Shown: piece by piece, positions 26,877 to 36,575 of the stretch
How positions within the stretch are numbered: the stretch's first letter is position 1
Layout of the letters: each line of letters opens with the position of its first letter
NCBI RefSeq assembly: GCF_000716435.1
Contig: NZ_JNWO01000007.1
Coordinates: 310,001 to 374,000, forward strand
Reading direction: 5' to 3'
DNA: 64,000 bases
Source of the DNA: Streptomyces xylophagus
Lineage (GTDB): Bacteria; Actinomycetota; Actinomycetes; Streptomycetales; Streptomycetaceae
Translations under genes and position numbers: made by a program
Notes under the pieces: generated by a model
Databases searched by the model: none
The model's input: the letters and a program-made list of their open reading frames with translations, nothing else
What the model was told of the DNA's origin: nothing

Positions 26877-26918
26877 ATCCGTGACTAGACTGCGCGGACC
26901 GGCGACAGGAGGAGTGGC

Positions 26919-27647
26919 GTGGACGAGACCCTGCCGAGTGAGACGGACCCGGTGGCCGCTCCGCCGAAGGGCACGGTGACGCAGCGCGCCATCGACTCGA
27001 TCAAGGCGCTGATCGGCGAGGGCCGCCTGGAGCCGGGCCAGCGCCTGCCGACCGAACGCGATCTCGCGGCCCAACTGGGCATCTCCCGCAGCTCGATGCG
27101 CGAGGCGATCCGCGCGCTCACGGTGCTGGGCGTACTGGAGGCCCGGCACGGTTCGGGCATCTACGTCACGCAGTTGGAGGCCGGCGACCTGCTGGAGACC
27201 TTCGGTGTCGTCGCCGACCTCTCACGCGGCCCGGGTCTGGTGGAGCTGCTGGAGGTCCGCCGCATCCTGGAGTCGACGGCGACGGCACTGGCCGCTGCGC
27301 GCATCACGCCGGACCAACTGGCCGAGGTCGAGAAGCACCTCACGGCGATGAACGCCACCGACGACCCCGAGGAGATCCTCGCCCACGACCTCGCCTTCCA
27401 CCGCGAGATCGCGGCCGCGGCCGGTAACGAGACCATGGCCGCGATCCTGGAGGGCCTCTCGTCCAGGACGTTCCGCGCCCGCGTCTGGCGCGGCTACCAG
27501 GAGGAGGGCGCCTTCGCCCGCACCCGCCGCGAACACGCCGCCATCCACCGGGCGTTGGTGGCACGCGACCCGGAGGCGGCACGGGCGGCGGCGGCTTCGC
27601 ATGTAGGCGAGGTCGAGGAGTGGCTGCGGGCGCAACTCGCGCCCTAG
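26919..27647 (+). CDS. GntR-family regulator, FadR subfamily (FCD domain)
   Basis: A 242-residue regulator starting at GTG 26919 behind AGGAGGAG. The N-terminal winged helix has LEPGQRLPTERDLAAQLGISRSSMREAIRAL and a wing ending HGSGIYV. The C-terminal FCD domain has the metal-binding pattern: LEVRRILES, DLAFHREIAAAAGN (Asp/His) and REHAAIHRALVARD (His). FCD members of this type usually respond to sugar acids. Divergent transcription from the fucose operon and the palindrome at 26864-26876 make it the probable local repressor. Its inducer may be L-fuconate or a downstream keto acid, which is inference. Confidence 0.9.
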   Translation: MDETLPSETDPVAAPPKGTVTQRAIDSIKALIGEGRLEPGQRLPTERDLAAQLGISRSSMREAIRALTVLGVLEARHGSGIYVTQLEAGDLLETFGVVADLSRGPGLVELLEVRRILESTATALAAARITPDQLAEVEKHLTAMNATDDPEEILAHDLAFHREIAAAAGNETMAAILEGLSSRTFRARVWRGYQEEGAFARTRREHAAIHRALVARDPEAARAAAASHVGEVEEWLRAQLAP

Positions 27648-27710
27648 GAGCGGGGTTCAGTCGCCCTGGCATACGGCCGTGCTGGGCGTGACGGTCCCAC
27701 GGCGAACACT

Positions 27711-27756
27711 CGCCCCTGGAGGACTGAGCCTCGAAGGGGCGAGTCCTCCAGGGGCG
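27711..27756. terminator. Intrinsic terminator between convergent genes
   Basis: A 15-bp perfect stem, CGCCCCTGGAGGACT (27711-27725) and AGTCCTCCAGGGGCG (27742-27756), with a 16-base loop. It lies downstream of the FadR-type gene and of the convergent small membrane protein gene, so it can serve both. Confidence 0.75.
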
Positions 27757-27850
27757 CGGGGCTGCATCGATATGCGGCTCCGCCGCGCGGGCGCGACCAG
27801 CCCCCACACACCCGCAGCGGAAATCCGCCCTGCCCCAGCCCTCAACCGCC
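27743..27850. repeat. Dispersed Streptomyces-type intergenic repeat
   Basis: The stretch following the terminator (GGGGCGCGGGGCTG, then ATCGATATGCGGCTCCGCC, then GGGCGCGACCAGCCCCCAC) matches, as I remember it, a short repeat found many times between genes in Streptomyces genomes, usually beside terminators. It appears once in this window. A short palindrome, GCGGCTCCGCCGC, lies in its middle. The recognition is from memory and not from a search. Confidence 0.5.
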
Positions 27851-28309
27851 GGAGGCAGGCCGCGGCGGTTCCCCCCTCTGCCCCTGAACCTCCGCCCATC
27901 CCCGCAGTTCGCTGGTGCCCACCTCGTCGACCGCCCGGTGCAGCGCGGCCCGCGCATCCGCGTCGCGCTCGGCCTGCGGGAGCAACAGGTAGTGGTCGAT
28001 CGCCCGTCGCAGCGACTCCCGCGCCTGTGCCGCCAGGACCCAACGCGAACCCGGGCTGAAGAGTTGGCGCATGCCGGTGAAGAAGACGGCGCCGCCTGCG
28101 ATGAGGGCGGTAAGCCAGGCGGGCGCGTGCAGGCCCGCCGCCACGACCGTCGCGGACGTGGCGGCGAGGGCACCGAGTTCCGTCGTGTAGTGCAACCACC
28201 TCGCCCGGTCGCACGCCCCCGCGTAGAACTCCAACTCCTGGCGGGCGAGCGCCAGTAGCGGATCCGGTTGCGAGGCCCAGGCCTGACCGACGGCCGTTCT
28301 TCGTCTCAT
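27842..28309 (-). CDS. Small membrane protein, DUF4231/SLATT-like
   Basis: A 155-residue protein with two hydrophobic helices in the middle (LGALAATSATVVAAGL and WLTALIAGGAVFFTGM). A preceding helix holds LALARQELEFYAGACDRARWLHY, and a C-terminal charged helix has SLRRAIDHYLLLPQAERDADAR. The two-helix hairpin plus cytoplasmic helices resembles the DUF4231/SLATT group, some of which have been proposed as pore-forming effectors in conflict systems. No nucleotide-signal enzyme is adjacent, so a defence role is not supported here. I chose ATG 28307-28309; GTG two codons upstream is possible. Confidence 0.7.
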   Translation of the reverse strand: MRRRTAVGQAWASQPDPLLALARQELEFYAGACDRARWLHYTTELGALAATSATVVAAGLHAPAWLTALIAGGAVFFTGMRQLFSPGSRWVLAAQARESLRRAIDHYLLLPQAERDADARAALHRAVDEVGTSELRGWAEVQGQRGEPPRPASGG

Positions 28310-28356
28310 CGCCACATCATCGGGCGATCACGGCCGCCGGCGAAAGCCGTACCGGG

Positions 28357-31300
28357 TCAGGAACGTCGGAGCCGCAGCGTCACCAGCTCGAACGGCCGCA
28401 GCCGCAGGGCGAGTTGCTCGCCCTCGCGAGTCACCTCCTTGGCATCGGCCGACGGACGTTCCAGCAGGTCGGTGACCTCCACGGAGTCGAAGGGGAAACC
28501 CATCGTCAGCGTCGCCCTGGCCCGTCCCCCATGGGCCTCGTGGAACCGGACCACGACATCCCCGCTCCCGTCGTCCGCCAACTTCACCGCGGTGACCACG
28601 ACCGCGTCCCGGTCCACGCTCACGAGCGGGGCGACCTCCTGCCCGCCCGTGACCCGTCGCTCCGGCAGGTTGATCCGCCAGCCCTCGCGCACCGCGTCGC
28701 CGATGCCCGCACCCGGTACCAGTGCGTGCCGGAAGCGGTGGACGCCCTGGTCGGTCTCGGGGTCCGGGAAGCGCGGGGCGCGGAGGAGGGAGACGCGGAC
28801 CGTGGTGGTCGTACCGGAGTCGCCGTCGGTACGGACCGTACGGGTCACGTCGTGGCCGTACGTCGAGTCGTTGACGACGGCGACGCCCCAGCCGGGCTCC
28901 TCCAGGTGGACGAAGCGGTGGTTGCAGGCCTCGAACTTGGCCGCCTCCCACGAGGTGTTGGTGTGGGTGGGGCGGTGAAAGTGCCCGAACTGGGTCTCGG
29001 ACGCGTACCGTTCGGCGTGCACGTCCAGCGGGAAGGCGAGCTTGAGGAACTTCTCGGTCTCGTGCCAGTCGACCTCGGTGTCGATGAGCAGCCGCCGCTC
29101 CCCTGGGGCGAGGGACAGCAGTTGGGTCACGCGAGACGCGCCGAAGGACCGTACGATCCGCACCGCTGTCCCCTCGGCGACGACCTCCTCCGCGTCCGTG
29201 AGGTCCGTGACCGTGTTGCGGTAGAACTCGTCGACGTCCCAGGCGTCCCACATGTTGGGGAAATCCGGGTGGAGTTGGAGCAGGTTGGCGGCCCGGCCGG
29301 GGGCGATGGTCTCGCGGTCGGCTTCGATGTCGTAGGCGGAGACGACGAGGCCGCGGGCATCGATCTCGACGCGGAGCAGGCCGTTCTCCAGGACGTGTCC
29401 GCCGCCGACCCGTGACGCGAGTGCCGTCTCGCCCTGGACTGCCGGAAGCTGAGCGCCGCCCGCGGGGACGCCGTCGCGGGTGTGGGGCGCCGAGTTGAAC
29501 ACCAACTCCCGCGATCCCTCCCCCGCCAGCGCACGCTGGGCCGCGTCGATGATGCCGTTCAGCTCGGCGGCCAGCCCCTCGTACGTCTTCCGCGCCTCCC
29601 GGTGCACCCAGGCGATGGACGAGCCGGGCAGGATGTCGTGGAACTGGTGCAGCAGCACCGTCTTCCAGATCCGGTCCAAGTCCTCGTACGGATAAGGGAA
29701 TCCGGCCCGGACCGCTGCCGTGGCCGCCCACAGCTCGGCCTCGCGCAGGAGGTGTTCGCTGCGGCGGTTGCCCTGCTTGGTCTTGGCCTGGCTGGTGAGG
29801 GTGGCGCGGTGGAGTTCGAGGTACAACTCCCCGACCCAGACCGGGGGTTCGGGGTATTCCGCCTCGGCCTTCTCGAAGAACTCCTTCGGGGTCTCCCAGG
29901 CCACGGTCGCCGAACCCTCAAGGTCGTGCAGGCGGGCCGCCTTGGCGACCATCTCGCGCGTCGTGCCGCCGCCTCCGTCACCCCAGCCGGTGGGCGCGAG
30001 GGAGTGCCGGGCGACTCCCTTGTCCTTGAAGTTGCGTGCCGCGTGGGCGATTTCGCGACCTTGCATGGAGCAGTTGTAGGTGTCGACGGGCGGGAAGTGG
30101 GTGAAGATCCGGGTGCCGTCGATGCCTTCCCAACGGAAGGTGTGGTGCGGGAACTTGTTCGTCTGCGACCAGGAGATCTTCTGTGTCAGCAGCCACTTGG
30201 AGCCGGCTGCCTTGATGATCTGTGGGAGCCCGGCGGCGAAGCCGAAGGTGTCGGGCAGCCAGGCCTCCTCGTTCTCGATGCCGAACTCGTCGAGGAAGAA
30301 CCGCTTCCCGTGCACGAACTGACGGGCCATCGCCTCCGAGCCCGGCATGTTGGTGTCCGACTCCACCCACATCCCACCGGCCGGCACGAACCGCCCGTCC
30401 GCCACCGCCTTCTTGACCCGCGCCCACACCTCGGGCCGGTGCTCCTTCACCCAGGCCCACTGCTGGGCCTGCGACATGGCGAAGATGAAGTCGGGCTCGT
30501 CCTCCAGCAACGCGGTCATGTTGGACGTCGTACGGGCCACCTTGCGGACCGTCTCCCGCAGCGGCCACAGCCACGCGGAATCGATGTGGGCGTGCCCGAT
30601 GGCGCTGATCCGGTGCGCGGACGGGACTGCGGGCGTGGACAGGGCGGCCGTCAGGTGTGAACGGGCGCGCTCCGCCGTGCCGTTGACGTCCTGGAGGTCC
30701 ACGGCGTCCAGCGCCTTCTCGATGGCCCGCAGCAGGTCCCACCGGCGGGCTGAGTCCACCGGCAGCTCGGCCATCAGCTCGCCGAGGACCTCGAGATCGA
30801 GGACGAGTTGCCAGACGTTCTCGTCGAGGACGGCGAGGTCCATGCGGGTGAGCGTGTACTGGGGTTCGCTGCCGGCGGTCTCCTTGTCACCCAACTGCGT
30901 GGGCAGGAAGGGGTGGTAGTCGAGGACGACGGGGTTGGACGCGGCCTCGACGTACAGCCGCACCTCCTCGCCGCCGGCGACCGGCGCGCCGATGCGGACC
31001 CACTGGTTGCGCGGGTTGAGGCCCTTCACCGGCGTGCCGTCGGGCCGGTAGACGAGGCCCTCGCACTGGAAGCCTGGCATGTTCTCGTCGAAGCCGAGGT
31101 CGAGCAGCGCCTCGACGGTCTTCCCGGCCCACTCCTGAGGGACGGTCCCGGTGACGCGGAACCAACTGGTCCCCCATGGAGCACCCCACCGGGCACCCAC
31201 CTCGATCGGTTCGGGTACGGCAGCGAGCCCCTCGGCGACGGGCACCGGCTCACCGGGCGCGTGCCAGACGGCCACCTCCAGCGGCACTGACTCGGGGTAC

Positions 31301-31371
31301 ACGGCGGGGCGGATGCGCTCTTCGAGGACTCGCTTGAGGCGGGCTTCGACCAGGCTGCGGTCGTCATGCAT
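28357..31371 (-). CDS. Alpha-mannosidase, GH38
   Basis: A 1,004-residue zinc-dependent retaining alpha-mannosidase without a signal peptide, so cytoplasmic. The N-terminal beta domain precedes the GH38 catalytic domain: GHAHIDSAWLWP (zinc ligands His260, His262 and Asp264), WLPDTFGF (nucleophile Asp374) and LLHQFHDILPGSSI (third metal region). The middle and C-terminal beta-sandwich domains follow. The length is normal for the bacterial ER-like clade. It should remove alpha-linked mannose from imported N-glycan fragments, leaving the core beta-mannose for the GH5 enzyme two genes upstream. It is the last gene of the operon that starts at 37868. The active site looks complete. Confidence 0.93.
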   Translation of the reverse strand: MHDDRSLVEARLKRVLEERIRPAVYPESVPLEVAVWHAPGEPVPVAEGLAAVPEPIEVGARWGAPWGTSWFRVTGTVPQEWAGKTVEALLDLGFDENMPGFQCEGLVYRPDGTPVKGLNPRNQWVRIGAPVAGGEEVRLYVEAASNPVVLDYHPFLPTQLGDKETAGSEPQYTLTRMDLAVLDENVWQLVLDLEVLGELMAELPVDSARRWDLLRAIEKALDAVDLQDVNGTAERARSHLTAALSTPAVPSAHRISAIGHAHIDSAWLWPLRETVRKVARTTSNMTALLEDEPDFIFAMSQAQQWAWVKEHRPEVWARVKKAVADGRFVPAGGMWVESDTNMPGSEAMARQFVHGKRFFLDEFGIENEEAWLPDTFGFAAGLPQIIKAAGSKWLLTQKISWSQTNKFPHHTFRWEGIDGTRIFTHFPPVDTYNCSMQGREIAHAARNFKDKGVARHSLAPTGWGDGGGGTTREMVAKAARLHDLEGSATVAWETPKEFFEKAEAEYPEPPVWVGELYLELHRATLTSQAKTKQGNRRSEHLLREAELWAATAAVRAGFPYPYEDLDRIWKTVLLHQFHDILPGSSIAWVHREARKTYEGLAAELNGIIDAAQRALAGEGSRELVFNSAPHTRDGVPAGGAQLPAVQGETALASRVGGGHVLENGLLRVEIDARGLVVSAYDIEADRETIAPGRAANLLQLHPDFPNMWDAWDVDEFYRNTVTDLTDAEEVVAEGTAVRIVRSFGASRVTQLLSLAPGERRLLIDTEVDWHETEKFLKLAFPLDVHAERYASETQFGHFHRPTHTNTSWEAAKFEACNHRFVHLEEPGWGVAVVNDSTYGHDVTRTVRTDGDSGTTTTVRVSLLRAPRFPDPETDQGVHRFRHALVPGAGIGDAVREGWRINLPERRVTGGQEVAPLVSVDRDAVVVTAVKLADDGSGDVVVRFHEAHGGRARATLTMGFPFDSVEVTDLLERPSADAKEVTREGEQLALRLRPFELVTLRLRRS

Positions 31372-31413
31372 GTGGGGTGCTCCGTAGCTCGGTTGCGGGT
31401 GGGGTTACGGGTG

Positions 31414-33477
31414 TTACCAGGTGTACGAGACGGTCACGGGGGCCGACGCTGTGTAGAGCTCCCCTGTGGCACGCAGTTCGAACCACGCCGCCGGCTCGCC
31501 CTGTTCGGCCACCAGCCCGCCGACGTAGAACGCGCGCTGGCAGGTGCCGCCGAGGAAGCGCCTGGTGCCGTCGGGCAGGAGGCGGTGGAGCGTGTAGTGG
31601 CGTACGGCGCCGAGCGCGGCGTCCCAGGCGAAGCGCAGGTTGCCTCCGGTGGCGGCGGTGATCCGCAGGTTGGAGGGGGCCCCGGGCGGCTCGGTGTCGT
31701 TGACATCGCGAACAGCGAGACCGCCGAGCCGCCAGTTCACAGTGCTCCCGCTCGCGTCGGCCGCGGTGAGACGTACACCGATCGCGTGCAACGTGCCGGA
31801 GAGCCCCGTGAGCGGCACGGTCACCGTCTGCCAGCCGTTGACGGCCTGCACCGCCTGCGCATCGTCGACCGAGTTCACAGGCAGATATGTGTACGGCGGT
31901 GTCGACCCCGCCGTGCTCGGCTCGGCCGTGGCGACGGCCAACTCGACGTTCACAGTGCCGGTGTCGGTGCGGAACGTCAGGTCGACAACCGTGTCAACAC
32001 CGATCGCCAGCTGTGAACCGTACAGATCCACCGTGGTCGGTTGATCCAGTACACCCGAGACCAGCACACTGCTGCCGCCCCGCCACGCGTTCGCGAAGTC
32101 GAGGGTCACAGTGGGCCGTTGTCCCGCCGTCCGTACCGCCCACCGCCGGGACGGCAGCCGGTCCTGGAGCCCCAGGTGGTTCCATGCCGCGTCCGAGGTG
32201 ACCGCCCCGTCCTCGTACCAGCGCAGCCCGTGCCCGGTGTTGAAGACGCTCGCGAACGGCAGCGCGCCGCCCACCGTCGACCGGTCCGCGACCGACACCG
32301 CCGGCGCCCGCCAAGGGTCCGTGCTGTCCGGCGTCGACGGGTCGAGCGAGCGGCCGGTCCAGAACCGGTCGTCCGCCGCGTGGAAGTCACCGGGGGTGCG
32401 GGTCGCGGGCAGGTGGTTGCGCGTCCACTCGGGCCGGTAGAAGCCGATCGACGTGATGTGCGCCTTGGTCATCGGCACCATCGCGTCCCAACTCACCGAC
32501 GAATTCGACCCGTTGGACTCGACGTCGACGCCCGCCCACAACTCGTAGCGGCTGCGCCCGAGCCCGTCCGCCTTCGTCCCGGACGCGGCCAGCGTGCTCG
32601 CGCTCCACCGGAAGTCGATGAACATGTCGTTCGCGGCCTGGAAGAACGCCTGGTTCGAGGTGTTCAGCGCGCCCTGCCAACTGACCGTCCCGTTCACGGT
32701 CATCGCGTCGTACCAGGTCACCCGCTGCCCCTGCGCGGCGGCGAGGGACTTCAACTCGGTCACGAAGCCCTGCATGTCCGTGCCGAGCGCGGTGTTCCCG
32801 CCGCTGGTCTCGGCGTTGACGAACCACCCGTCGAAGCCGTACGCGGCGGCGACCGCGACGAGTTGGGCGGCCAGCGGGTAGTGCCCGGCGGAGTCCTTCT
32901 GGACCAGGTCGCGGGTCCACTGGAGCTGTCCGCCGTAGGCGACGGGCGGCAGGAAGATGTTGCCGAGGACGGGCACGCCGTGCCGGTGGGCGGCGTCGAC
33001 GATGGGGGCGTTCGGGGCGAGAATGATGCCCTCGCCCGACGAGCCGCCCCAGAAGACGAGTTCGTCGAGGTAGGACCAGTGGGTGAGGGCGTAGTAGTCG
33101 GCGGTGGCCGCGCCCTGGGAGGGGTTGCTCGACGTCGGTCCGAAGGAGACCAGGGACTGGATGCGGGCCTGCCCGGAGCGCGCGGTGCTGTTCGCGGGGG
33201 TCGGGGTGAAGCGTGCGGCCAGGGGGACGGCGGCGGCGTTGAAGGCGAGGTCCGTGTCCGAGGCGGCGGTCCAGGTCTTCAGGCTGTTCCAGGTGATGCC
33301 GGTGCCCGGGGTGCCGGAGGGCAGGGAGTCCGGGTACCAGTAACTGGCGTACGGCGGGGTCGCGCTGGCCTCGGCCTGCTGCTGGGCGGCGAGGGCGGGC
33401 GTGGGCAGTTGGGGCAGGAGGGTCGCTGCCGCGCCGGCGAGGAGGACGGTGCGTCTGGTGGGGCGTCCGGGGTTCAC
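31414..33477 (-). CDS. Secreted endo-beta-N-acetylglucosaminidase, GH85
   Basis: A 687-residue exported enzyme with a twin-arginine-like signal (RPTRRTVLLAGAAATLLP). The GH85 barrel spans about residues 60-400: WSYLDELVFWGG, AHRHGVPVLGNIF, GFDGWFVNAE and TWYDAMTVNG. In NAE, Asn221 and Glu223 match the oxazoline-orienting Asn and acid/base Glu of Endo-A and related enzymes. Beta-sandwich and fibronectin-III-like modules follow (PPGAPSNLRITAAT). The family cuts the GlcNAc-GlcNAc bond of Asn-linked glycans, often high-mannose type, and releases the glycan with one GlcNAc at the reducing end. Start GTG overlaps the stop of the GH5 gene (GTGA). Confidence 0.92.
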   Translation of the reverse strand: MNPGRPTRRTVLLAGAAATLLPQLPTPALAAQQQAEASATPPYASYWYPDSLPSGTPGTGITWNSLKTWTAASDTDLAFNAAAVPLAARFTPTPANSTARSGQARIQSLVSFGPTSSNPSQGAATADYYALTHWSYLDELVFWGGSSGEGIILAPNAPIVDAAHRHGVPVLGNIFLPPVAYGGQLQWTRDLVQKDSAGHYPLAAQLVAVAAAYGFDGWFVNAETSGGNTALGTDMQGFVTELKSLAAAQGQRVTWYDAMTVNGTVSWQGALNTSNQAFFQAANDMFIDFRWSASTLAASGTKADGLGRSRYELWAGVDVESNGSNSSVSWDAMVPMTKAHITSIGFYRPEWTRNHLPATRTPGDFHAADDRFWTGRSLDPSTPDSTDPWRAPAVSVADRSTVGGALPFASVFNTGHGLRWYEDGAVTSDAAWNHLGLQDRLPSRRWAVRTAGQRPTVTLDFANAWRGGSSVLVSGVLDQPTTVDLYGSQLAIGVDTVVDLTFRTDTGTVNVELAVATAEPSTAGSTPPYTYLPVNSVDDAQAVQAVNGWQTVTVPLTGLSGTLHAIGVRLTAADASGSTVNWRLGGLAVRDVNDTEPPGAPSNLRITAATGGNLRFAWDAALGAVRHYTLHRLLPDGTRRFLGGTCQRAFYVGGLVAEQGEPAAWFELRATGELYTASAPVTVSYTW

Positions 33478-34730
33478 GAGCTGGTGTCTCCTTGTGGGGT
33501 GGGGAGTACCTGGTCGGGAGTGACGACCTCGGTGATGCCGCGCGCGGCGAGGTGTTCCTTGTCGTCCACGCGCACGTCGAGAACGGTCGCCGGGCGGGCT
33601 CCGTCGGCGACGAGTCGGAAGTAGGCGTCGAAGACCGGCCCGCCGGGAGCGCAGACCGAGCGGACCGCCGGATCGGCGGGCACGACGAGCGCCGTGGTGC
33701 GGGTGGCGGGTGTGTACGTCGGCTCACGGGCCGCCTCTGCCAGCACCAGCGCGATGTCCTTGGGTTGCCGGTCGTTGGTCAACAGGCCCAGCCCGTATTC
33801 GAGTTCGGGGAAGTCTGCGAGGTCGCGGGACACGTCGTGGGAGCACCACCAGGTGATGCCCCAGAGGTCGGGGCAGTCAAGGGCGTTGGCGATGGTCGCC
33901 TCGGCGAAGGCCGCCGCGTGCTCGGCGGGTACGAGCGGCTGGGGCGCGCCGACCTCCTGGAGCCAGACGGGCCGGTGCGGTTCGTCGGCCCATGCCTTGC
34001 TCAACTCGACGAGATAGGCGGCGTGATGCTCGCTCGGCACCGAACTACGCCCGTGGCGTTGGGCGGTGCCGTTGAAGACCCAGGAGTGGACGGCCGTCAT
34101 CGCGCCGCGGCGGGCGGCCTGGGCCGGGGTGAACGGCATGTCGTCCTGGTACCAGGTCGCGTCGTACTCGGCGTGCAGATGCGGCTTGCCGGGCGCACCC
34201 TCCGCACAGGCGGCGAGCATCCGCTCCAGCCAGGCCTCGATCTGCCCCTCCGTCGCCCGGTCTGGGTCCGGATGCGGGCCCGCCGAGAACTGGTTGACCT
34301 CGTTGCCGAGGGTCATGCCGATGAAGTTCGGGCGGTCGGCGAGGGCGGCGGCGAGCGTACGCAGATAGGCGGCCTGGCCGTCGAGGACGTCCGGGTCGGT
34401 GAAGAGATTGCGCCGGTGCCAGGTGCGGGTCCAGGCCGGCAGGTAGTCGAAACTGCTCAAGTGCCCTTGCAGACCGTCCACGTTGACGTCGAGCCCGCGC
34501 TCACCGGCCGCGTCGACGAGCTGAACGAGTTGCTCGACGGCACGCGGGCGGATCAGGGTCCGGTTGGGCTGGAAGTACGGCCACAGCGGGAACACCCGGA
34601 CGTGGTCGAGGCCCAGCTCGGCGATCGAGTCGAGGTCGGCGCGTACGGAGTCGAGGTCGAAGTCGAGCCAGTGGTGGAACCACCCTTGGCTGGGCGTGTA
34701 GTTGACGCCGAAGCGCACGGCAGAAGACAT
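33474..34730 (-). CDS. Cytoplasmic GH5-type beta-mannosidase (GH5_18-like)
   Basis: A 418-residue clan-A (beta/alpha)8 glycosidase without a signal peptide. Early strands read FGVNYTPSQGWFHHWLDFD and LGLDHVRVFPLWPYFQPN; the acid/base is in GMTLGNEVNQF (Asn-Glu) and the nucleophile probably in VWLQEVGAP. This resembles subfamily GH5_18, whose known Bifidobacterium member cleaves Man-beta-1,4-GlcNAc from N-glycan cores. That is exactly the product expected after GH85 and GH38 action. I chose ATG 34728-34730 with AGGA upstream. The subfamily call is by motif memory and gene context; a search against CAZy subfamilies would settle it. Confidence 0.85.
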   Translation of the reverse strand: MSSAVRFGVNYTPSQGWFHHWLDFDLDSVRADLDSIAELGLDHVRVFPLWPYFQPNRTLIRPRAVEQLVQLVDAAGERGLDVNVDGLQGHLSSFDYLPAWTRTWHRRNLFTDPDVLDGQAAYLRTLAAALADRPNFIGMTLGNEVNQFSAGPHPDPDRATEGQIEAWLERMLAACAEGAPGKPHLHAEYDATWYQDDMPFTPAQAARRGAMTAVHSWVFNGTAQRHGRSSVPSEHHAAYLVELSKAWADEPHRPVWLQEVGAPQPLVPAEHAAAFAEATIANALDCPDLWGITWWCSHDVSRDLADFPELEYGLGLLTNDRQPKDIALVLAEAAREPTYTPATRTTALVVPADPAVRSVCAPGGPVFDAYFRLVADGARPATVLDVRVDDKEHLAARGITEVVTPDQVLPTPQGDTSS

Positions 34731-34776
34731 CGGGATCCTGGTTCTGTGGTGCGTACGGGAGGGGTTCAACCGGCGG

Positions 34777-35675
<899 letters not shown>

Positions 35676-35679
<4 letters not shown>

Positions 35680-36569
35680 GCGTCCTCCCTCCGATCGGCC
35701 CGCAGGACCAGCAGCATCAACGCGACGGTGACGACGAAGACGACCACCGAGAGGGCCGAGGCGTAACCGACCCGCCCCGTCAGACCCGTACCCGTGCGCT
35801 GGACAAGCATCACGAGGGTGGTGTCCTCGCCCGCCGGTCCGCCGCTCGGGCCCGCCATCAGATAGACCTCGGAGAACACCTTGAAGGCGGCCACCGAGGA
35901 CAGCGCACCCACCAGCACCATCGTGGAACGGACGGCGGGCACGGTGACCGTGAAGAAGCGGCGGATCGCGCCCGCGCCGTCGACCGACGCGGCCTCGTGC
36001 AGTTCACGCGGCACGTTGGCGAGCGCGGCCAGATAAATGATCATGTAGTAGCCGAGGCCCTTCCACACCGTGACGGCCATGGCGCTGAACAGCAGCAGCC
36101 ACTGGTCGCTGAGGAAGCCGATCCGGCCGACCCCGATCGTCTCCAACAGCGAGTTGACCAGGCCGCGTTCGTCCAGCAGCCACACCCAGATCAGCCCGAC
36201 CACGACGATCGACGCGACGACCGGCGTGTAGAAGGCGGACCGGAAGAAGGTGATGCCGGGGATGTTCTTCTGCACCAACAGGGCGAGCAGCAGCGGGAGT
36301 ACGACGAGTGCGGGGACCACTCCGACGATGTACAGGGTGCTGTTGCGCAGGCCGGTCCAGAACATGTCGTCGTGCCACAGCTCGCGGAAGTTCGCGAAGC
36401 CGACGAAGTGGCCCGGTATCAGCGTGCGCCGGTCGGTGAAGGCGTTGGCCAGCGTGGAGCCGAACGGGTAGAGGATGAAGACGCCGGTGATCAGCAGTCC
36501 GGGGGCGGCGAACAGCCAGGGGCTGGTGGGCAGTTGGCGCCGCACCCGGGAGACGGTGGAGAGGGCCAT
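35676..36569 (-). CDS. Oligosaccharide ABC transporter permease 1 (MalF-like)
   Basis: A 297-residue permease with six membrane segments and the EAA loop HEAASVDGAGAIRRFFTVTVP. It partners the permease at 34777-35679 and the binding protein at 36576-37868, in the standard CUT1 order (binding protein, MalF-like, MalG-like). The gap to the binding protein gene is 6 bp. In this operon the probable cargo is the glycan released by GH85, such as a mannose oligosaccharide with one GlcNAc at the reducing end. That substrate is inferred from neighbours. Confidence 0.92.
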
Positions 36570-36575
36570 CGCGGA

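Noticed and set aside
27842..28309. Defence-system membrane effector (SLATT-like)
   Set aside because: No nucleotide cyclase, kinase or other partner gene is nearby, so a conflict-system role is not supported despite the two-helix layout.
32041..33624. A plus-strand frame of over 500 codons opposite the GH85 gene
   Set aside because: It is antisense to GH85, whose catalytic motifs and signal peptide are unmistakable. The antisense peptide is Arg/Gly/Val-rich with no fold.
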